DNA of 64,000 nt from DASTFY01 sp963829955 (GTDB lineage: Bacteria > Actinomycetota > Acidimicrobiia > Acidimicrobiales > Ilumatobacteraceae), in assembly GCA_963829955.1 (NCBI GenBank), contig CAWHKS010000025.1, positions 62,001 through 126,000 on the forward strand, given 5' to 3'. Every line of letters begins with the position of its first letter. Within the stretch, counting starts at the first letter, position 1. Below the pieces are notes generated by a model. The model had not been told where the DNA came from. It saw nothing but the letters and a program-made list of their open reading frames with translations, and did not search any database. A program made the position numbers and the translations under genes. Positions 16,982 through 26,026 of the stretch are shown here, in pieces.

Positions 16982-17281
16982 GTGGGGTGCCGCCGGCGGG
17001 CCCCACAATCCGCGCTGGTCCGGTTGGCACTCGGCCCCGACCACGGCATCCTGGTTAGCCGAACGGCTCCCGGGCGGGGCGCGTGGCTCTGCAGAGGGTC
17101 GCTCACCTGCCTGGAGCGAGCGGTGAAGCGTGATGCGTTTCGCCGGGCGTTCCGCCGCTCGGTGACGTCCAACTCGATCGCAACCCTGCGGGACACGTTG
17201 GTGAGATCCCCGCAGAACATGGAAGAATCGTCGACCGCCGGGTTGTCGCCCGGGGTCGGAGATCGACAAGGGAAAGGTTGA
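16982..17281 (+). CDS. ylxR: YlxR-family (DUF448) nucleic-acid-binding protein, start uncertain
   Basis: Small basic protein normally encoded between nusA and infB. The diagnostic RTCVGCRRRAPQSALVRL motif is present, followed by GRGAWLC and ERAVKRDAFRRAFR. The only conventional start in frame is the GTG at 16982, which would begin inside the motif and lose RTC. The coding pattern clearly extends upstream to the nusA stop at 16927 (reading PGGERPEPLRTC), but no ATG, GTG or TTG occurs there. A rare start codon such as ATC at 16940, or a sequence error, is therefore likely. The end overlaps the possible infB start region. Confidence 0.75.
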   Translation: MGCRRRAPQSALVRLALGPDHGILVSRTAPGRGAWLCRGSLTCLERAVKRDAFRRAFRRSVTSNSIATLRDTLVRSPQNMEESSTAGLSPGVGDRQGKG

Positions 17282-17289
17282 CCGCGTCC

Positions 17290-20279
17290 GTGCCGAAGAA
17301 AGTCAGGGTCCACGAGCTCGCTAAAGAGCTCGGCCTCACCAACAAAGAGGCCCTCGACCTCTGCATCGCCCTGGGCATCGACGCGAAGTCCCATTCCTCC
17401 AGCATCGAGGACACGCAGGGGGACCGGGTACGCCGGCGCGCGCACAAGGACGGCCTGGTCCGGGAGCACCAGCCCGAGGAGCCGGCCCCCGTCAAGCGCA
17501 CGACCAAGAAGGCGGCCGCCACCACGAAGAAGGCCGCCGCAGCGGCCGAGCCGCCGGCCGAGGGGGGCGGCGTCGCCGTCGTCGTCGAGGACGCCCCTCT
17601 GACCCGGGCCGAGCCGGAGCCCGAAGTCGTGCCCACCGTGCCCGCCCCCTCCGCGCCGGTCGAGAGGGCCCCGGTCACCCGGGCGCCCGAGGTGGCAGCC
17701 GCCGCCCCGACCGGGACCGTCGCGCCGGTGGTGGAGCCCGAGGTTCAGGCCGTGCCTGCGGCCCGTCCGGCGCCCGCCCCTGAGGCCGAGGCGCCCCCAG
17801 TCCCGCACGCCGCTCCCGCCCCGGTCGAGCAGCCTGCCGCCGCTGCCGCCGCACCCGAGGCCGAGACCGTGGTCGAGCGGCCCGCCGAGGACGGCGAGCA
17901 CCGCATCATCTCCAGCCGTCAGGCCGTGGAGCCCGAGCGTCCCATCGCCCGGCGACCGGAAGGTCCCCCGCCGGGCGCCGCCAGCCGCGCCCCTGCGCCC
18001 GCGCCTGCGGCGCGGCCCGCCGCGCCGGCCCGGCCCGCCACTCCCGGCGCCCGTCCCGTCCCCCGCCCGCGGGGCGTCCCCTGTCGGCCAGCGGCAAGCC
18101 CATCCCGCCGCCGCCGGGTCGGCTGATCTCGGAGACCGGTCGTCCGATCCCGCCCCCGCCGGGCGGACCCCGATCCTCCCCACCCGCGGGTCGCACCGGT
18201 GGCCCTGGCGGCCGCACCGGTGGTCCGGGCGCGCGCCCGGGCGGGCCCGGCTCCCGGCCGGGCGGTCCTCCCGGCGGTCGCGTCGGCGGGCCCAGCCTCG
18301 GTCCCCGCACCGGTGGCCCCGGTGGTCGCCCCGGTGGTCCTGGAGGCCCCGGTGGTCCCGGTGGCCGTCCCGGCGGTCCCGGTGGGGGCGGCCGGCGTCC
18401 GCCGCAGCGCAAGCGGGGAGGTCGCCGGCGCCGCAATCGTGAGGAGCTGCAGCCTCAGCAGCTGCTGGCCAGCTACTCGCCCAACAACGCGCCCGTGCCC
18501 GAGGGCACGATCGTCGTCGAGCGGGGCTCGTCGGCCCAGGAGTTCGCGCCCAAGCTGAACCGGACGGCGGCGGACGTCGTGCGCTTCCTGCTGCAGCAGG
18601 GCGAGATGATCACCGCGACCATGGCGCTGACCGACGAGCAGATGGAGCTGTTCGCCCTCGAGGTCAACGCCGAGCTGCTGCTGGTCGAGCCCGGCCAGCA
18701 GGAGGAGATGGAGCTCCAGGCTCTCTTCAACGACGACGATGACGACGACGAGGAGGCCCAGCGCGGGCGTCCCCCGGTCATCACCGTGATGGGCCATGTC
18801 GACCACGGCAAGACGACGCTGCTCGACAAGATCCGCTCCGCGAACGTCGTGGCCGGCGAGGCGGGCGGCATCACGCAGCACATCGGCGCCTACCAGGTGG
18901 ACCGGGCCGGTCACGAGATCACGTTCATCGACACGCCCGGTCACGCTGCCTTCACCAAGATGCGAGCGCGAGGTGCTCAGGTCACGGACATCGTGGTCCT
19001 GATGGTGGCCGCCGACGACGGCGTCATGCCCCAGACCGTCGAGGCCATCAACCACGCCAACGCGGCCGAGGTGCCGATCGTCGTCGCTGTCAACAAGATC
19101 GACAAGGAGAACGCCGACCCGCAGCGGGTCCTGACCCAGCTGGCCGAGCAGGGTCTGGTGCCCGAGTCCTGGGGTGGCGACACCATCACGGTCGAGATGT
19201 CGGCGCAGCAGAACCTCGGTGTCGACGACCTCCTCGACCAGTTGCTCGTCGTGGCCGAGCTCGAGGAGCTCACGGCCAACCCCACCGGCCGCGCCAAGGG
19301 CGTCGTGCTCGAAGCCAACCTGGACGTCGGTCGCGGCCCCGTCGCCACGATCCTCGTCGACAAGGGCACGCTCAAGCCCGGTGACCCGATCGTGGCCGGC
19401 GCTGCCTGGGGTCGGGTGCGGGCGCTGCTCGACGACAAGGGCGCCCAGATCAAGGAGGCCGGTCCGTCGACGCCGGTGCAGGTGCTCGGTCTTTCGTCGG
19501 TGCCCAACGCCGGCGACGAGTTCCGGGCCGCGCCCGACGAGAAGACGGCCCGCACCGTGGCCGAGGCCCGCGAGCAGCGGGCTCGGGTCAAGAACCAGCG
19601 GGCCGACGCCCGGGTCCAGAAGGGCGTCAAGCTCGAGGACATCTTCACCCAGATCCAGAAGGGTGAGACGGCCACGCTGAACCTGGTGCTCAAGGCCGAT
19701 GTGCAGGGCTCGCTGGAGGCGCTCACCGAGAGCCTCCGCAAGCTTGAGCGGGATGACGTCCGGCCGGTGTTCGTGCATCGCGCCGTCGGCGGTATCTCCG
19801 AGAACGACATCACGCTGGCCGCCACGACCAACGCCACCATCATCGGCTTCAACGTCCGGCCGGATCGCAAAGCCCGTGAGCTGGCCGAGGCCGAGAACGT
19901 CGAGATCCGGACCTACGAGATCATTTACCAGATCATCGAGGACATCGAGCGGGCGATGGTCGGTCTGCTCGCACCGGAGTTCGAGGAGGTCGTCACCGGC
20001 GAGGCCGAGGTGCGGGAGATCTTCCGGGTTCCCCGGGTCGGTGCCATCGCCGGTTGCTTCGTGCGGTCGGGGGTCATCACCCGCGGCAGCAAGGTGCGCT
20101 TCCTGCGGGACGGCGTCATCATCTGGAAGGGCTCGATCACGTCGCTCCGCCGGTTCAAGGACGACGTCCGCGAGGTCCACGACGGCTTCGAGTGCGGCAT
20201 CGGCCTGTCCGACTTCCAGGATCTGAAGCAGGGTGACCTCATCGAGACCTTCGAGGAGCGTGAAATAGCGAGGACCTAG
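17290..20279 (+). CDS. infB: translation initiation factor IF-2, broken by a one-base frameshift
   Basis: GTPase that brings initiator tRNA to the ribosome. The GTG at 17290 (after AAGGGAAAGG) starts MPKKVRVHELAKELGLTNKE, the IF-2 N-domain. A long Ala/Pro/Glu linker follows. Near 18060-18080 the coding frame jumps by one base: the first frame stops at 18126, while the second reads GKPIPPPPGRLISETGRPI, a Gly/Pro/Arg linker, then LASYSPNNAPVPEGTIVV and the G-domain (GHVDHGKTTLL, DTPGHAAFT, NKIDKEN) to the end at 20279. One inserted base restores a protein of about 995 residues. As infB is essential, a base missing from the sequence (C5 or G4 runs lie there) is the simplest explanation. Confidence 0.92.
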
Positions 20280-20280
20280 T

Positions 20281-20401
20281 CACCCGTCGGCCGATCCGGC
20301 TCGGCCGGTCGGTCGACCGAAGATTGGGCGGCCGAAGGCCGACAAGCGAACTCGCAGGAACGGAGTGAGCGAAGCGAACGAGTGACTGCGAAACTCGCCT
20401 C
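20281..20401 (+). repeat. repeat-bearing spacer between infB and ylxP
   Basis: A 121-base gap without a gene. It contains GGCCGATCCGGCTCGGCC with partial self-complementarity, and a copy of the GAGCGAAGCGA motif (20367-20377) flanked by ACTCGCAG and CTGCGAAACTCGC. The motif recurs in other gaps of this window (3169, 22975, 25233). Confidence 0.5.
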
Positions 20402-20686
20402 GTGTTCGTGCTGGCCTACGAAGTCGAGCTGCACGTGGGCTCATCGCAGTCGTTGAAGGACAAGCGCCAGGTGGTCAAAGGTCTGCTGGACGGCTCCCGG
20501 CGGCGTTTCGGCGTCTCGGCGGCCGAGATCGGCTTCCAGGATCAGTGGCAGCGGGCCCTGCTGGGGTTCGCCGTCGTGGCGTCGACGGAGGGCCTCGCCA
20601 TCGAGATCATGGACAAGGTGGACCGCTTCGTGTGGTCCCATCCCGAGCTGGACGTGGTGCGGACCGACAGGAGGTGGTTGGAATGA
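20402..20686 (+). CDS. ylxP: YlxP-family protein (DUF503)
   Basis: 94-residue protein beginning MFVLAYEVELHVGSSQSLKD, with KRQVVKGLLDGSRRRFGVSAAE and a C-terminal strand VRTDRRWLE. This is the DUF503 family, regularly found between infB and rbfA in Gram-positive bacteria and thought to help ribosome assembly or bind RNA; its biochemical role is not settled. The GTG at 20402 is used. The gene overlaps rbfA by four bases (ATGA), so the two are translationally coupled. Confidence 0.88.
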   Translation: MFVLAYEVELHVGSSQSLKDKRQVVKGLLDGSRRRFGVSAAEIGFQDQWQRALLGFAVVASTEGLAIEIMDKVDRFVWSHPELDVVRTDRRWLE

Positions 20687-21117
20687 GCAAGGCGAACCGT
20701 TCCCGCCCGGCGCCGTCTCCCAGGAGCAGGTCGGGCAAGGGCCCCCGGACCGTGCGCCTGGGGGAGCTGCTGCGCGAGGTGGTGGCCGAGGAGTTGGAGC
20801 GCATCGACGATCCCCGCCTGGAGCTCGTGAGCATCACGTCGGTCGACGTCGACGCCGATCTCAACCGGGCCATCGTGCGCTACGACTCCGTGGCCGGTGA
20901 GGCCGGCGACGCGGAGATCCTGGAGGCGTTCGCCGCCCGCCGGGTGCGGCTGCAGGCCGCGGTCGGTCGCCAGATCCACGCCCGCAAGACGCCCGTCCTG
21001 CAGTTCCGCCCCGACGAGGTCATCCGCCAGGCCGAGCGCATCGAGCAGATCCTGCGGCAGGAGCGGCGGGAGGCGGCGGCAATCGATCCCGACGGGGACG
21101 ACGCTGGCCCGGCGTAG
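20683..21117 (+). CDS. rbfA: ribosome-binding factor A
   Basis: 30S maturation and cold-adaptation factor with a KH-like fold. The ATG at 20683 overlaps the ylxP stop. After a basic tail of 20 residues come VRLGELLREVVAEELERIDD, LELVSITSVDVDADLNRAIV, and the C-terminal FRPDEVIRQAERIEQILRQ; the usual residue pattern PxLxFxxDxSxxxxxxIxxLL is recognisable. 144 residues. Upstream in-frame starts are rejected because they lie deep in ylxP. Overlaps the probable truB start. Confidence 0.93.
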   Translation: MSKANRSRPAPSPRSRSGKGPRTVRLGELLREVVAEELERIDDPRLELVSITSVDVDADLNRAIVRYDSVAGEAGDAEILEAFAARRVRLQAAVGRQIHARKTPVLQFRPDEVIRQAERIEQILRQERREAAAIDPDGDDAGPA

Positions 21118-21987
21118 ACCGCCCGTCGTCCACGGACTGGTCGTCGTCGACAAGCCCGCCGGGGTCACCAGCCACGACGTGGTGGCGATGCTCCGCCGCC
21201 GGTTCGGCGAGCGACGCGTCGGCCACTCGGGCACGCTGGACCCGGGCGCCACGGGTCTGCTCCTGGTCGGCGTCGGTTCCCTCACCAGGGCGCTGCGGTT
21301 CCTCACCGATCTCCCGAAGACCTACACGGGCGAGGTCGTGCTCGGGGTGGAGACCAGCACGCTCGACGCCGACGGGGAGGTCGTGGCCCGCCACGACATG
21401 GCCGGTGTGCGTCCCGACGACGTCCGGGCCGCCGTCGACGAGCACCTGACCGGTCCGATCCAACAGGTGCCGCCGATGGTGTCCGCCCTCAAGGTGGGCG
21501 GACGGCGTCTCCACGAGCTGGCCCGAGAGGGCGTCGAGGTGGAGCGGCAACCCCGGCCGGTCCTTGTCCACCGATTCGATATCGAATCGGTGGAGGGTGA
21601 CCCCCTGGTGTACCGCATCGAGGTGGAGTGCTCGTCGGGGACCTACATCCGGTCGCTGGCGGCCGACCTCGGGCACCTGCTCGGCGGTGGCGCCCACCTG
21701 CGCAACCTGCGGCGCACTGCGATCGGCTCGTTCACCGAGGCCGACGCCGAGCCGCCCGAGGTCGCTCCGCTCCGCCCACCGGCCGAGGCGCTGCGCGACT
21801 ACACCGCGCCGAGGTGGATTCGGCGACCGCCGGCCTGGTCGCCCACGGGCGGGTGCTCCCCGCGTTCGCCGGACCGGCGCCGTGGGCGGTCATCGGCCCG
21901 GACGGCGACCTGCTCGCCGTGTACGAGCCCCACGGTCCCGACGGCGGGTCGGCCAAGCCCTCGGTCGTGCTGGTGACGAACGGATAG
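21104..21987 (+). CDS. truB: tRNA pseudouridine-55 synthase, C-terminal frameshift
   Basis: Makes pseudouridine 55 in the T-loop of tRNAs. LVVVDKPAGVTSHDVV, the catalytic block VGHSGTLDPGATGLLLVG (Asp near residue 45), and SSGTYIRSLAADLG are visible. Upstream of VVHGLVVVDKP the frame has no ATG, GTG or TTG close by; CTG at 21104, overlapping the rbfA end, is the best guess. At about 21805-21820 the frame breaks: the first reads on unconserved to 21976, whereas one frame over continues AEVDSATAGLVAHGRVLPAF ... LLAVYEPHG to 21987, the usual TruB C-terminal domain. One missing base would explain it. Confidence 0.9.
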
Positions 21988-21998
21988 CGTGCCCGCCC

Positions 21999-22943
21999 GT
22001 GCAGGTCATCAGCGACCTCAGCGTGCCGCCCTGGCCCGGCGTGCGTTCGGTCATCACCATCGGCGCGTTCGACGGTGTCCACGTGGGCCATGCCGCCGTC
22101 GTCGCGCAGGTCCGCGCCTTGGCGGCGGAGGCCGGCGCCCGCAGCGTCGTCGTCACCTTCGACCGGCACCCGGCCAGCGTGGTACGCCCTGAGTCGGCGC
22201 CGCGGCTGCTCACCGACCTGCCCACCAAGCTGGAGCTCTTGGCCGAGACCGGCCTTGATGCCACGGTCGTGCTGAGGTTCGACGAGGCCCGGTCCCAGGA
22301 GTCGGCCCGTGACTTCGTGCAGGAGATCCTGGTCGACGCGCTGGCCACCCGGACCGTCGTCATCGGCGAGGACTTCCACTTCGGGCGCCACCGGGAGGGC
22401 AACGTCGCGCTGCTCCGCCAGCTCGGACCGGCCCTCGACTTCGAGGTGCAGCCCGTGGCGCTGGTCGAGCGGCCGGATGGCGTCGACGAGCCGGTCAGCT
22501 CTACGGCCATCCGCCGCGCCCTGGCTGGCGGCGAGGTCGACGTGGCAGCGCGGTTGCTCGGCCATCTCTACGAGGCGCGGGGGCCTGTCGTCACCGGCGA
22601 CATGCGAGGTCGCCTGCTCGGCTTCCCCACCGCGAACGTCGAGGTGCCGAACGCCATGTGCCACCCGGCCGACGGCGTGTACGCCGGCTGGTACGTCCGC
22701 CCGGACGGTTCCGTCCACCCGTGCGCCATCAACCTGGGCCGGCGACCGACCTTCTACGAGCACGCCGACCACTCGCTGCTGGAGGCGCACCTGCTCGACT
22801 TCTCGGGCGACCTCTACGGCGAGCCGGCCCGCGTGCGCTTCCAGTCGTTCCTGCGCAGCGAGCGCAAGTTCGACGGCATCGACGCCCTCATCGCTCAGCT
22901 CAAGCACGACATCGAGTCGACCCGCCGCGTGCTCGGCGCCTGA
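21999..22943 (+). CDS. ribF: bifunctional riboflavin kinase / FAD synthetase
   Basis: Converts riboflavin to FMN and then FAD. N-terminal nucleotidyltransferase domain with TIGAFDGVHVGHAAVVAQ (HxGH-like) near residue 22 and GEDFHFGRHREGN; C-terminal flavokinase domain with GRLLGFPTANVEVPN, YAGWYVRPDG, and INLGRRPTF. 314 residues, standard. The GTG at 21999 is 11 bases after the truB stop. truB-ribF adjacency is common. It ends the long plus-strand block; the next genes are on the minus strand. Confidence 0.95.
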   Translation: MQVISDLSVPPWPGVRSVITIGAFDGVHVGHAAVVAQVRALAAEAGARSVVVTFDRHPASVVRPESAPRLLTDLPTKLELLAETGLDATVVLRFDEARSQESARDFVQEILVDALATRTVVIGEDFHFGRHREGNVALLRQLGPALDFEVQPVALVERPDGVDEPVSSTAIRRALAGGEVDVAARLLGHLYEARGPVVTGDMRGRLLGFPTANVEVPNAMCHPADGVYAGWYVRPDGSVHPCAINLGRRPTFYEHADHSLLEAHLLDFSGDLYGEPARVRFQSFLRSERKFDGIDALIAQLKHDIESTRRVLGA

Positions 22944-22952
22944 ATCTTCGTC

Positions 22953-22969
22953 GCCCGCCCATGGCGGGC
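22953..22969 (+). terminator. hairpin after ribF
   Basis: GCCCGCC-CAT-GGCGGGC forms a 7-bp perfect stem ten bases after the ribF stop, between convergent genes. No T-run follows. A GAGCGnAGCGAG-type repeat in inverse orientation (22975-22988) comes next. The rest of the 131-base gap shows nothing further. Confidence 0.45.
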
Positions 22970-23074
22970 TCCTACTCGCTCCGCTCGGCAATGCGTCGAG
23001 CGTCGTTGCGGTGCGCTGGGCCTCTCTTGATCAGCCGGGCCGGACGCACCGGCTTTCACGACCGCTGATCCCGG

Positions 23075-24244
23075 TCAATCAGAGTTCGGCCAGATCACCT
23101 TGCCGTCGTCGCCGTACACGCCGGCGATGAGCGCGTCGTCGTACGTCCCTTCGATCGGCGGCTTCGCCGTGAAGATGCCGATGGCGTCGTAGGCGTCGAG
23201 CTGGGCCTGCAACTCGGCGGGGTCGATCAGGCCGACGGGCTCCCCATCGGGCGTGAACTCGGTGACGAGAGCCGACTCGGTCCTCCAGCGGAACTGCTCG
23301 CCTTCGGGGGAGAGGAAGTTCTCGTTGCCGTTGGCGTTGATCAGGTCGACGGCGGTCTGCGACGCCGCGTCAGGATCGGCGATGGCGTCCTCCATGCCCC
23401 TCATGGCGGCCCGCACGAAGTCCTGCGCCGCCGTCGGATGCTCGTTGATGAACCCGGCGTTCGTGTAGAGGATGCCGAACGACCCGGGGATGTCGTCCTT
23501 CGACGGGTCGAGCAGCGTGAATGGCACGCCCGCTCGCTCCAACTGGCCGGGCTCGTTCGACTTGTACCCCGTGAAGGCGGCGAGGCCCGGCAGCTCGCTG
23601 TGCACCAACGGGTCGAAGCCCTCGATGCCGACCGTCGTGTAGTCGGTGCCCTCGACCAGGCCGGCTTGGGCGAGCATCGCCTCGAGCGACGGCTGCAGCT
23701 TGCCCTTCACCCCGATGGTCTTGCCCTCGAGATCGGCCGGCGTCGTACCCTCGCCCTCCTTGACGATCAGCCCGTCGATCGCCGTCTTCCCCTCCAGGGC
23801 GACGACGACGAGATCGGCATCGTTGGCGGCGTTGAAATCGGCGATCTCCGCGTACGACCCCACGCTGGCGAACTGGGACTCGTTGGCGGCCACGAGGGTG
23901 TAGTTGGCCACGGAGAAGCTCGGCTTCAGCTCCACATCGAGGCACATGGCGTCGAAGTAGCCCTTGTCCTCGGCCACGATGACCTCGACGATCGAGGCCG
24001 AAGCGGAGAAGTCGAAGCCCGACAGGTAGGTGATGGTGCCGGCGGCCTTGTTGGCCTCGCAGCGCTCGGGTGAGATCCCTGACGCGGTCACCTCGCCGGC
24101 CGCGTCGGCCGCGTCGGCACTGGCGGGTGTCGTGGTCCCGCCGCCGTCCGCCGCCCCGTCGTCGCTGCCACAGGCAGCGAGCAGGGCGAGCGGGACGCAC
24201 GCGGCGAGAACGGCGGTGACGGCGGGAGTGCGCTGGCGCGCCAT
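23075..24244 (-). CDS. ABC transporter substrate-binding lipoprotein (NMT1/SsuA-like)
   Basis: Extracellular binding protein of a sulfonate/nitrate/taurine/pyrimidine-precursor type importer. The start ATG at 24244 follows GGAGGATCGAT. Signal peptide with lipobox LALLAAC (Cys 25), then a Gly/Thr/Ala/Asp linker. The mature domain has VIVAEDKGYFDAMCLDVELK, DLEGKTIGVKGKLQPSLEAM and NAGFINEHPTAAQDFVRAAM, typical of NMT1/SsuA folds. 389 residues. Encoded with a permease (24349-25128) and an ATPase (25247-26026). Ligand is unknown; THI5-like pyrimidine precursors, sulfonates or nitrate are all possible. No riboswitch was recognised upstream. Confidence 0.85.
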   Translation of the reverse strand: MARQRTPAVTAVLAACVPLALLAACGSDDGAADGGGTTTPASADAADAAGEVTASGISPERCEANKAAGTITYLSGFDFSASASIVEVIVAEDKGYFDAMCLDVELKPSFSVANYTLVAANESQFASVGSYAEIADFNAANDADLVVVALEGKTAIDGLIVKEGEGTTPADLEGKTIGVKGKLQPSLEAMLAQAGLVEGTDYTTVGIEGFDPLVHSELPGLAAFTGYKSNEPGQLERAGVPFTLLDPSKDDIPGSFGILYTNAGFINEHPTAAQDFVRAAMRGMEDAIADPDAASQTAVDLINANGNENFLSPEGEQFRWRTESALVTEFTPDGEPVGLIDPAELQAQLDAYDAIGIFTAKPPIEGTYDDALIAGVYGDDGKVIWPNSD

Positions 24245-24348
24245 ATCGATCCTCCAGGACTGGTCGGTCGGGTTGTGCCAGCGCCCAGCGGGCTTCCGTG
24301 ACCGTGCGAGAGGTGGTCCCGGAACCCGATCTGCCGAGCGATGTGAGG

Positions 24349-25128
24349 CTACCGGACCGTCCGTGTGGAGGCGTGCCAGTGGAGGACCCGCCGCTCCACC
24401 ACGTTGAGAACCAGGATGGCCAGCCCTCCCAGTATGGCGACCGCATAGATCGAGGCCCAGAGCTGGCGGGTCTGGTTGAAGTCGATGGCCTCCTGGATGC
24501 GGCGGCCGAGGCCCTGGTCGACCAGCGCGTACCACTCGGCCAGCACGGCGCCGATGAGCGAGAGCCCCACGCACGTCCGGGTGGCGGAGAACAGGTAGGG
24601 GAGCGCGTACGGCAGGCGGACGCGTCTTATGACCTGCGACGTGGGGGCATCGACGATTGTCATGAGATCGAGCGCCGCGGGGTCGGCCGAGCGCAGACCG
24701 GTCGTCACGGCGAAGAGGAGGGGGACGAGGCAGATCAGTCCGGTGATGAACACGATCGGCTTGAGGCCGCGTCCGAGCCATAGCACCGCGGATGGTGCAT
24801 ACGCAACGATCGGCGTGACCTGGATGAGCACGGCGACCGGCGTGGAGGCGTGTTCGAGGAACCGGGACCGCGCCATGACCGCGCCCCAGAGCAGCGCGAC
24901 CGCCAGCGCCACGAGGTATCCGAGCAGTGCCTCCCGGGCCGTCACCAGGGTGTTGCGCCAGTAGAAGCCCGGCTGACCGAACAGCTCGTCGAGGATCGTC
25001 GTCGGCCGCAGCAGCACGAACGTCCGGACGTCGAAGGCCCGGACCAGCAGCTCCCAGACGCCGAAGAACACGACGAGTCCGATGACCGGTGCCACGAACC
25101 GGCCCACGCGCGCCCACATCGTGCTCAC
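24349..25128 (-). CDS. ABC transporter permease (SsuC/TauC type)
   Basis: Integral membrane component of the importer. 259 residues with about six membrane helices (VIGLVVFFGVWELLVRAF, ALLGYLVALAVALLWG, AVLIQVTPIVAYAPSAVLW). The docking loop ALDLMTIVDAPTSQVIRRV plus LPYALPYLFSATRTC is the family signature. The start is taken as GTG 25128; the ATG at 25119 is an alternative, because the GTG lies inside a 15-bp inverted repeat and lacks a ribosome-binding site. Separated from the binding protein by 104 bases and from the ATPase by 118. Confidence 0.88.
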   Translation of the reverse strand: MSTMWARVGRFVAPVIGLVVFFGVWELLVRAFDVRTFVLLRPTTILDELFGQPGFYWRNTLVTAREALLGYLVALAVALLWGAVMARSRFLEHASTPVAVLIQVTPIVAYAPSAVLWLGRGLKPIVFITGLICLVPLLFAVTTGLRSADPAALDLMTIVDAPTSQVIRRVRLPYALPYLFSATRTCVGLSLIGAVLAEWYALVDQGLGRRIQEAIDFNQTRQLWASIYAVAILGGLAILVLNVVERRVLHWHASTRTVR

Positions 25129-25214
25129 TGGTGCACCATCGGATCGTGGGAGGGGTCACAGCCGGCGCCGTGGCCAGGTGCACCAGTGAGCTGTCCGCCG
25201 CTTTGCGGCGGACA
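25123..25214 (-). promoter_or_regulatory. inverted repeat and hairpin at the permease 5' end
   Basis: A perfect 15-bp inverted repeat, GCTCACTGGTGCACC (25123-25137) and its complement (25177-25191), spans the permease start. Abutting it is a perfect 10-bp hairpin TGTCCGCCGC-TTT-GCGGCGGACA (25192-25214). On the transcript from the ATPase gene the hairpin comes first, then the long stem that buries the permease start codon. This could be a processing or attenuation site that sets subunit ratios; function is inferred. Confidence 0.55.
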
Positions 25215-25246
25215 CTGCACCGTGACATGGAGCTCGCTCCGCTCGC

Positions 25247-26026
25247 TCATGGCCGTCCCCCGGCGCGGAGGCGGCGGCGCAGGTCCGTCTCGAGCGCGAA
25301 GAACTCGGCTGTCTCCTCCTGCTCCGGCTGGCGAGGCCGGGGCAGCCCGATGGTCTCGTCGGCGTCGACCCGCCCCGGCCGACCCGTCATCACGACGACA
25401 CGGTCGGACAGCATCACCGCTTCGGCGATCGAGTGGGTGACGAACACCACCGTGACCTGACGCTGCTCACACAGGCGCAGCAGGAGGTAGCGCATCTCGG
25501 AGCGCGTGATCTCGTCCAGGGCCGCGAACGGCTCGTCCATCAGCAGCACCGGCACGTCGAGGGCGAACGCGCGCACGAGCGCGACCCGCTGCTGCATCCC
25601 GCCGGAGAGCTCGTATGGATAGGCGTCGAGGAAGTCGCCCAGCCCCACCTCCTGCAGCAGTGTGTCGACCCCCTCGGCGTCGAGGCCGCTGCGCCGCCGG
25701 CCCACCGTGGTCAGCAGGCGGGCGTTGGCCCGGACGGTGCGCCAGGGCAGGAGGCCGGGGGACTGGGGGACGAAGCCGAGCTGGCGGTCCGATCGGGCCT
25801 CTGCGGGCGACCGGCCGCCGATGGTCACCGAGCCGCGGTCGATGTCCAGCAGCCCGGCGATGGCCCGCAACAGGGTCGTCTTGCCGCACCCGGACGGCCC
25901 GATGAGGGTGGTGAACTGCCCGGGCGGCACCACCAAGTCGAAGCCGTCGAGCGCCACGGTGGTCCCAGCCGCCCCGAAACGCTTGGTGACGGCGGAGACC
26001 TCGATGGCCAGCCCCGTCGTGCGCAC
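25247..26026 (-). CDS. ABC transporter ATP-binding protein (SsuB/TauB type)
   Basis: ATPase of the sulfonate/nitrate-type importer. Walker A GPSGCGKTTLLRAIAGL near residue 43, Q-loop FVPQSPGLLPWRTV, signature LSGGMQQRVALVRAF, Walker B VLLMDEPFAALDEITR, H-loop FVTHSIAEAVML. 259 residues. First gene of the minus-strand cluster; start GTG 26026, divergent from rpsO with a 166-base gap. The C-terminal GLPRPRQPEQEETAEFFALE is typical of this group. Confidence 0.9.
   Translation of the reverse strand: MRTTGLAIEVSAVTKRFGAAGTTVALDGFDLVVPPGQFTTLIGPSGCGKTTLLRAIAGLLDIDRGSVTIGGRSPAEARSDRQLGFVPQSPGLLPWRTVRANARLLTTVGRRRSGLDAEGVDTLLQEVGLGDFLDAYPYELSGGMQQRVALVRAFALDVPVLLMDEPFAALDEITRSEMRYLLLRLCEQRQVTVVFVTHSIAEAVMLSDRVVVMTGRPGRVDADETIGLPRPRQPEQEETAEFFALETDLRRRLRAGGRP

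Noticed and set aside
18199..18558. Separate Ala/Val-rich open frame inside the infB linker
   Set aside because: It is the third reading of the Gly/Pro repeat; the real linker is in the frame that leads into the IF-2 GTPase.
24245..24348. Thiamine (TPP) riboswitch for the NMT1-type importer
   Set aside because: No TPP-box sequences were seen in this gap or in the divergent gap at 26027-26192.
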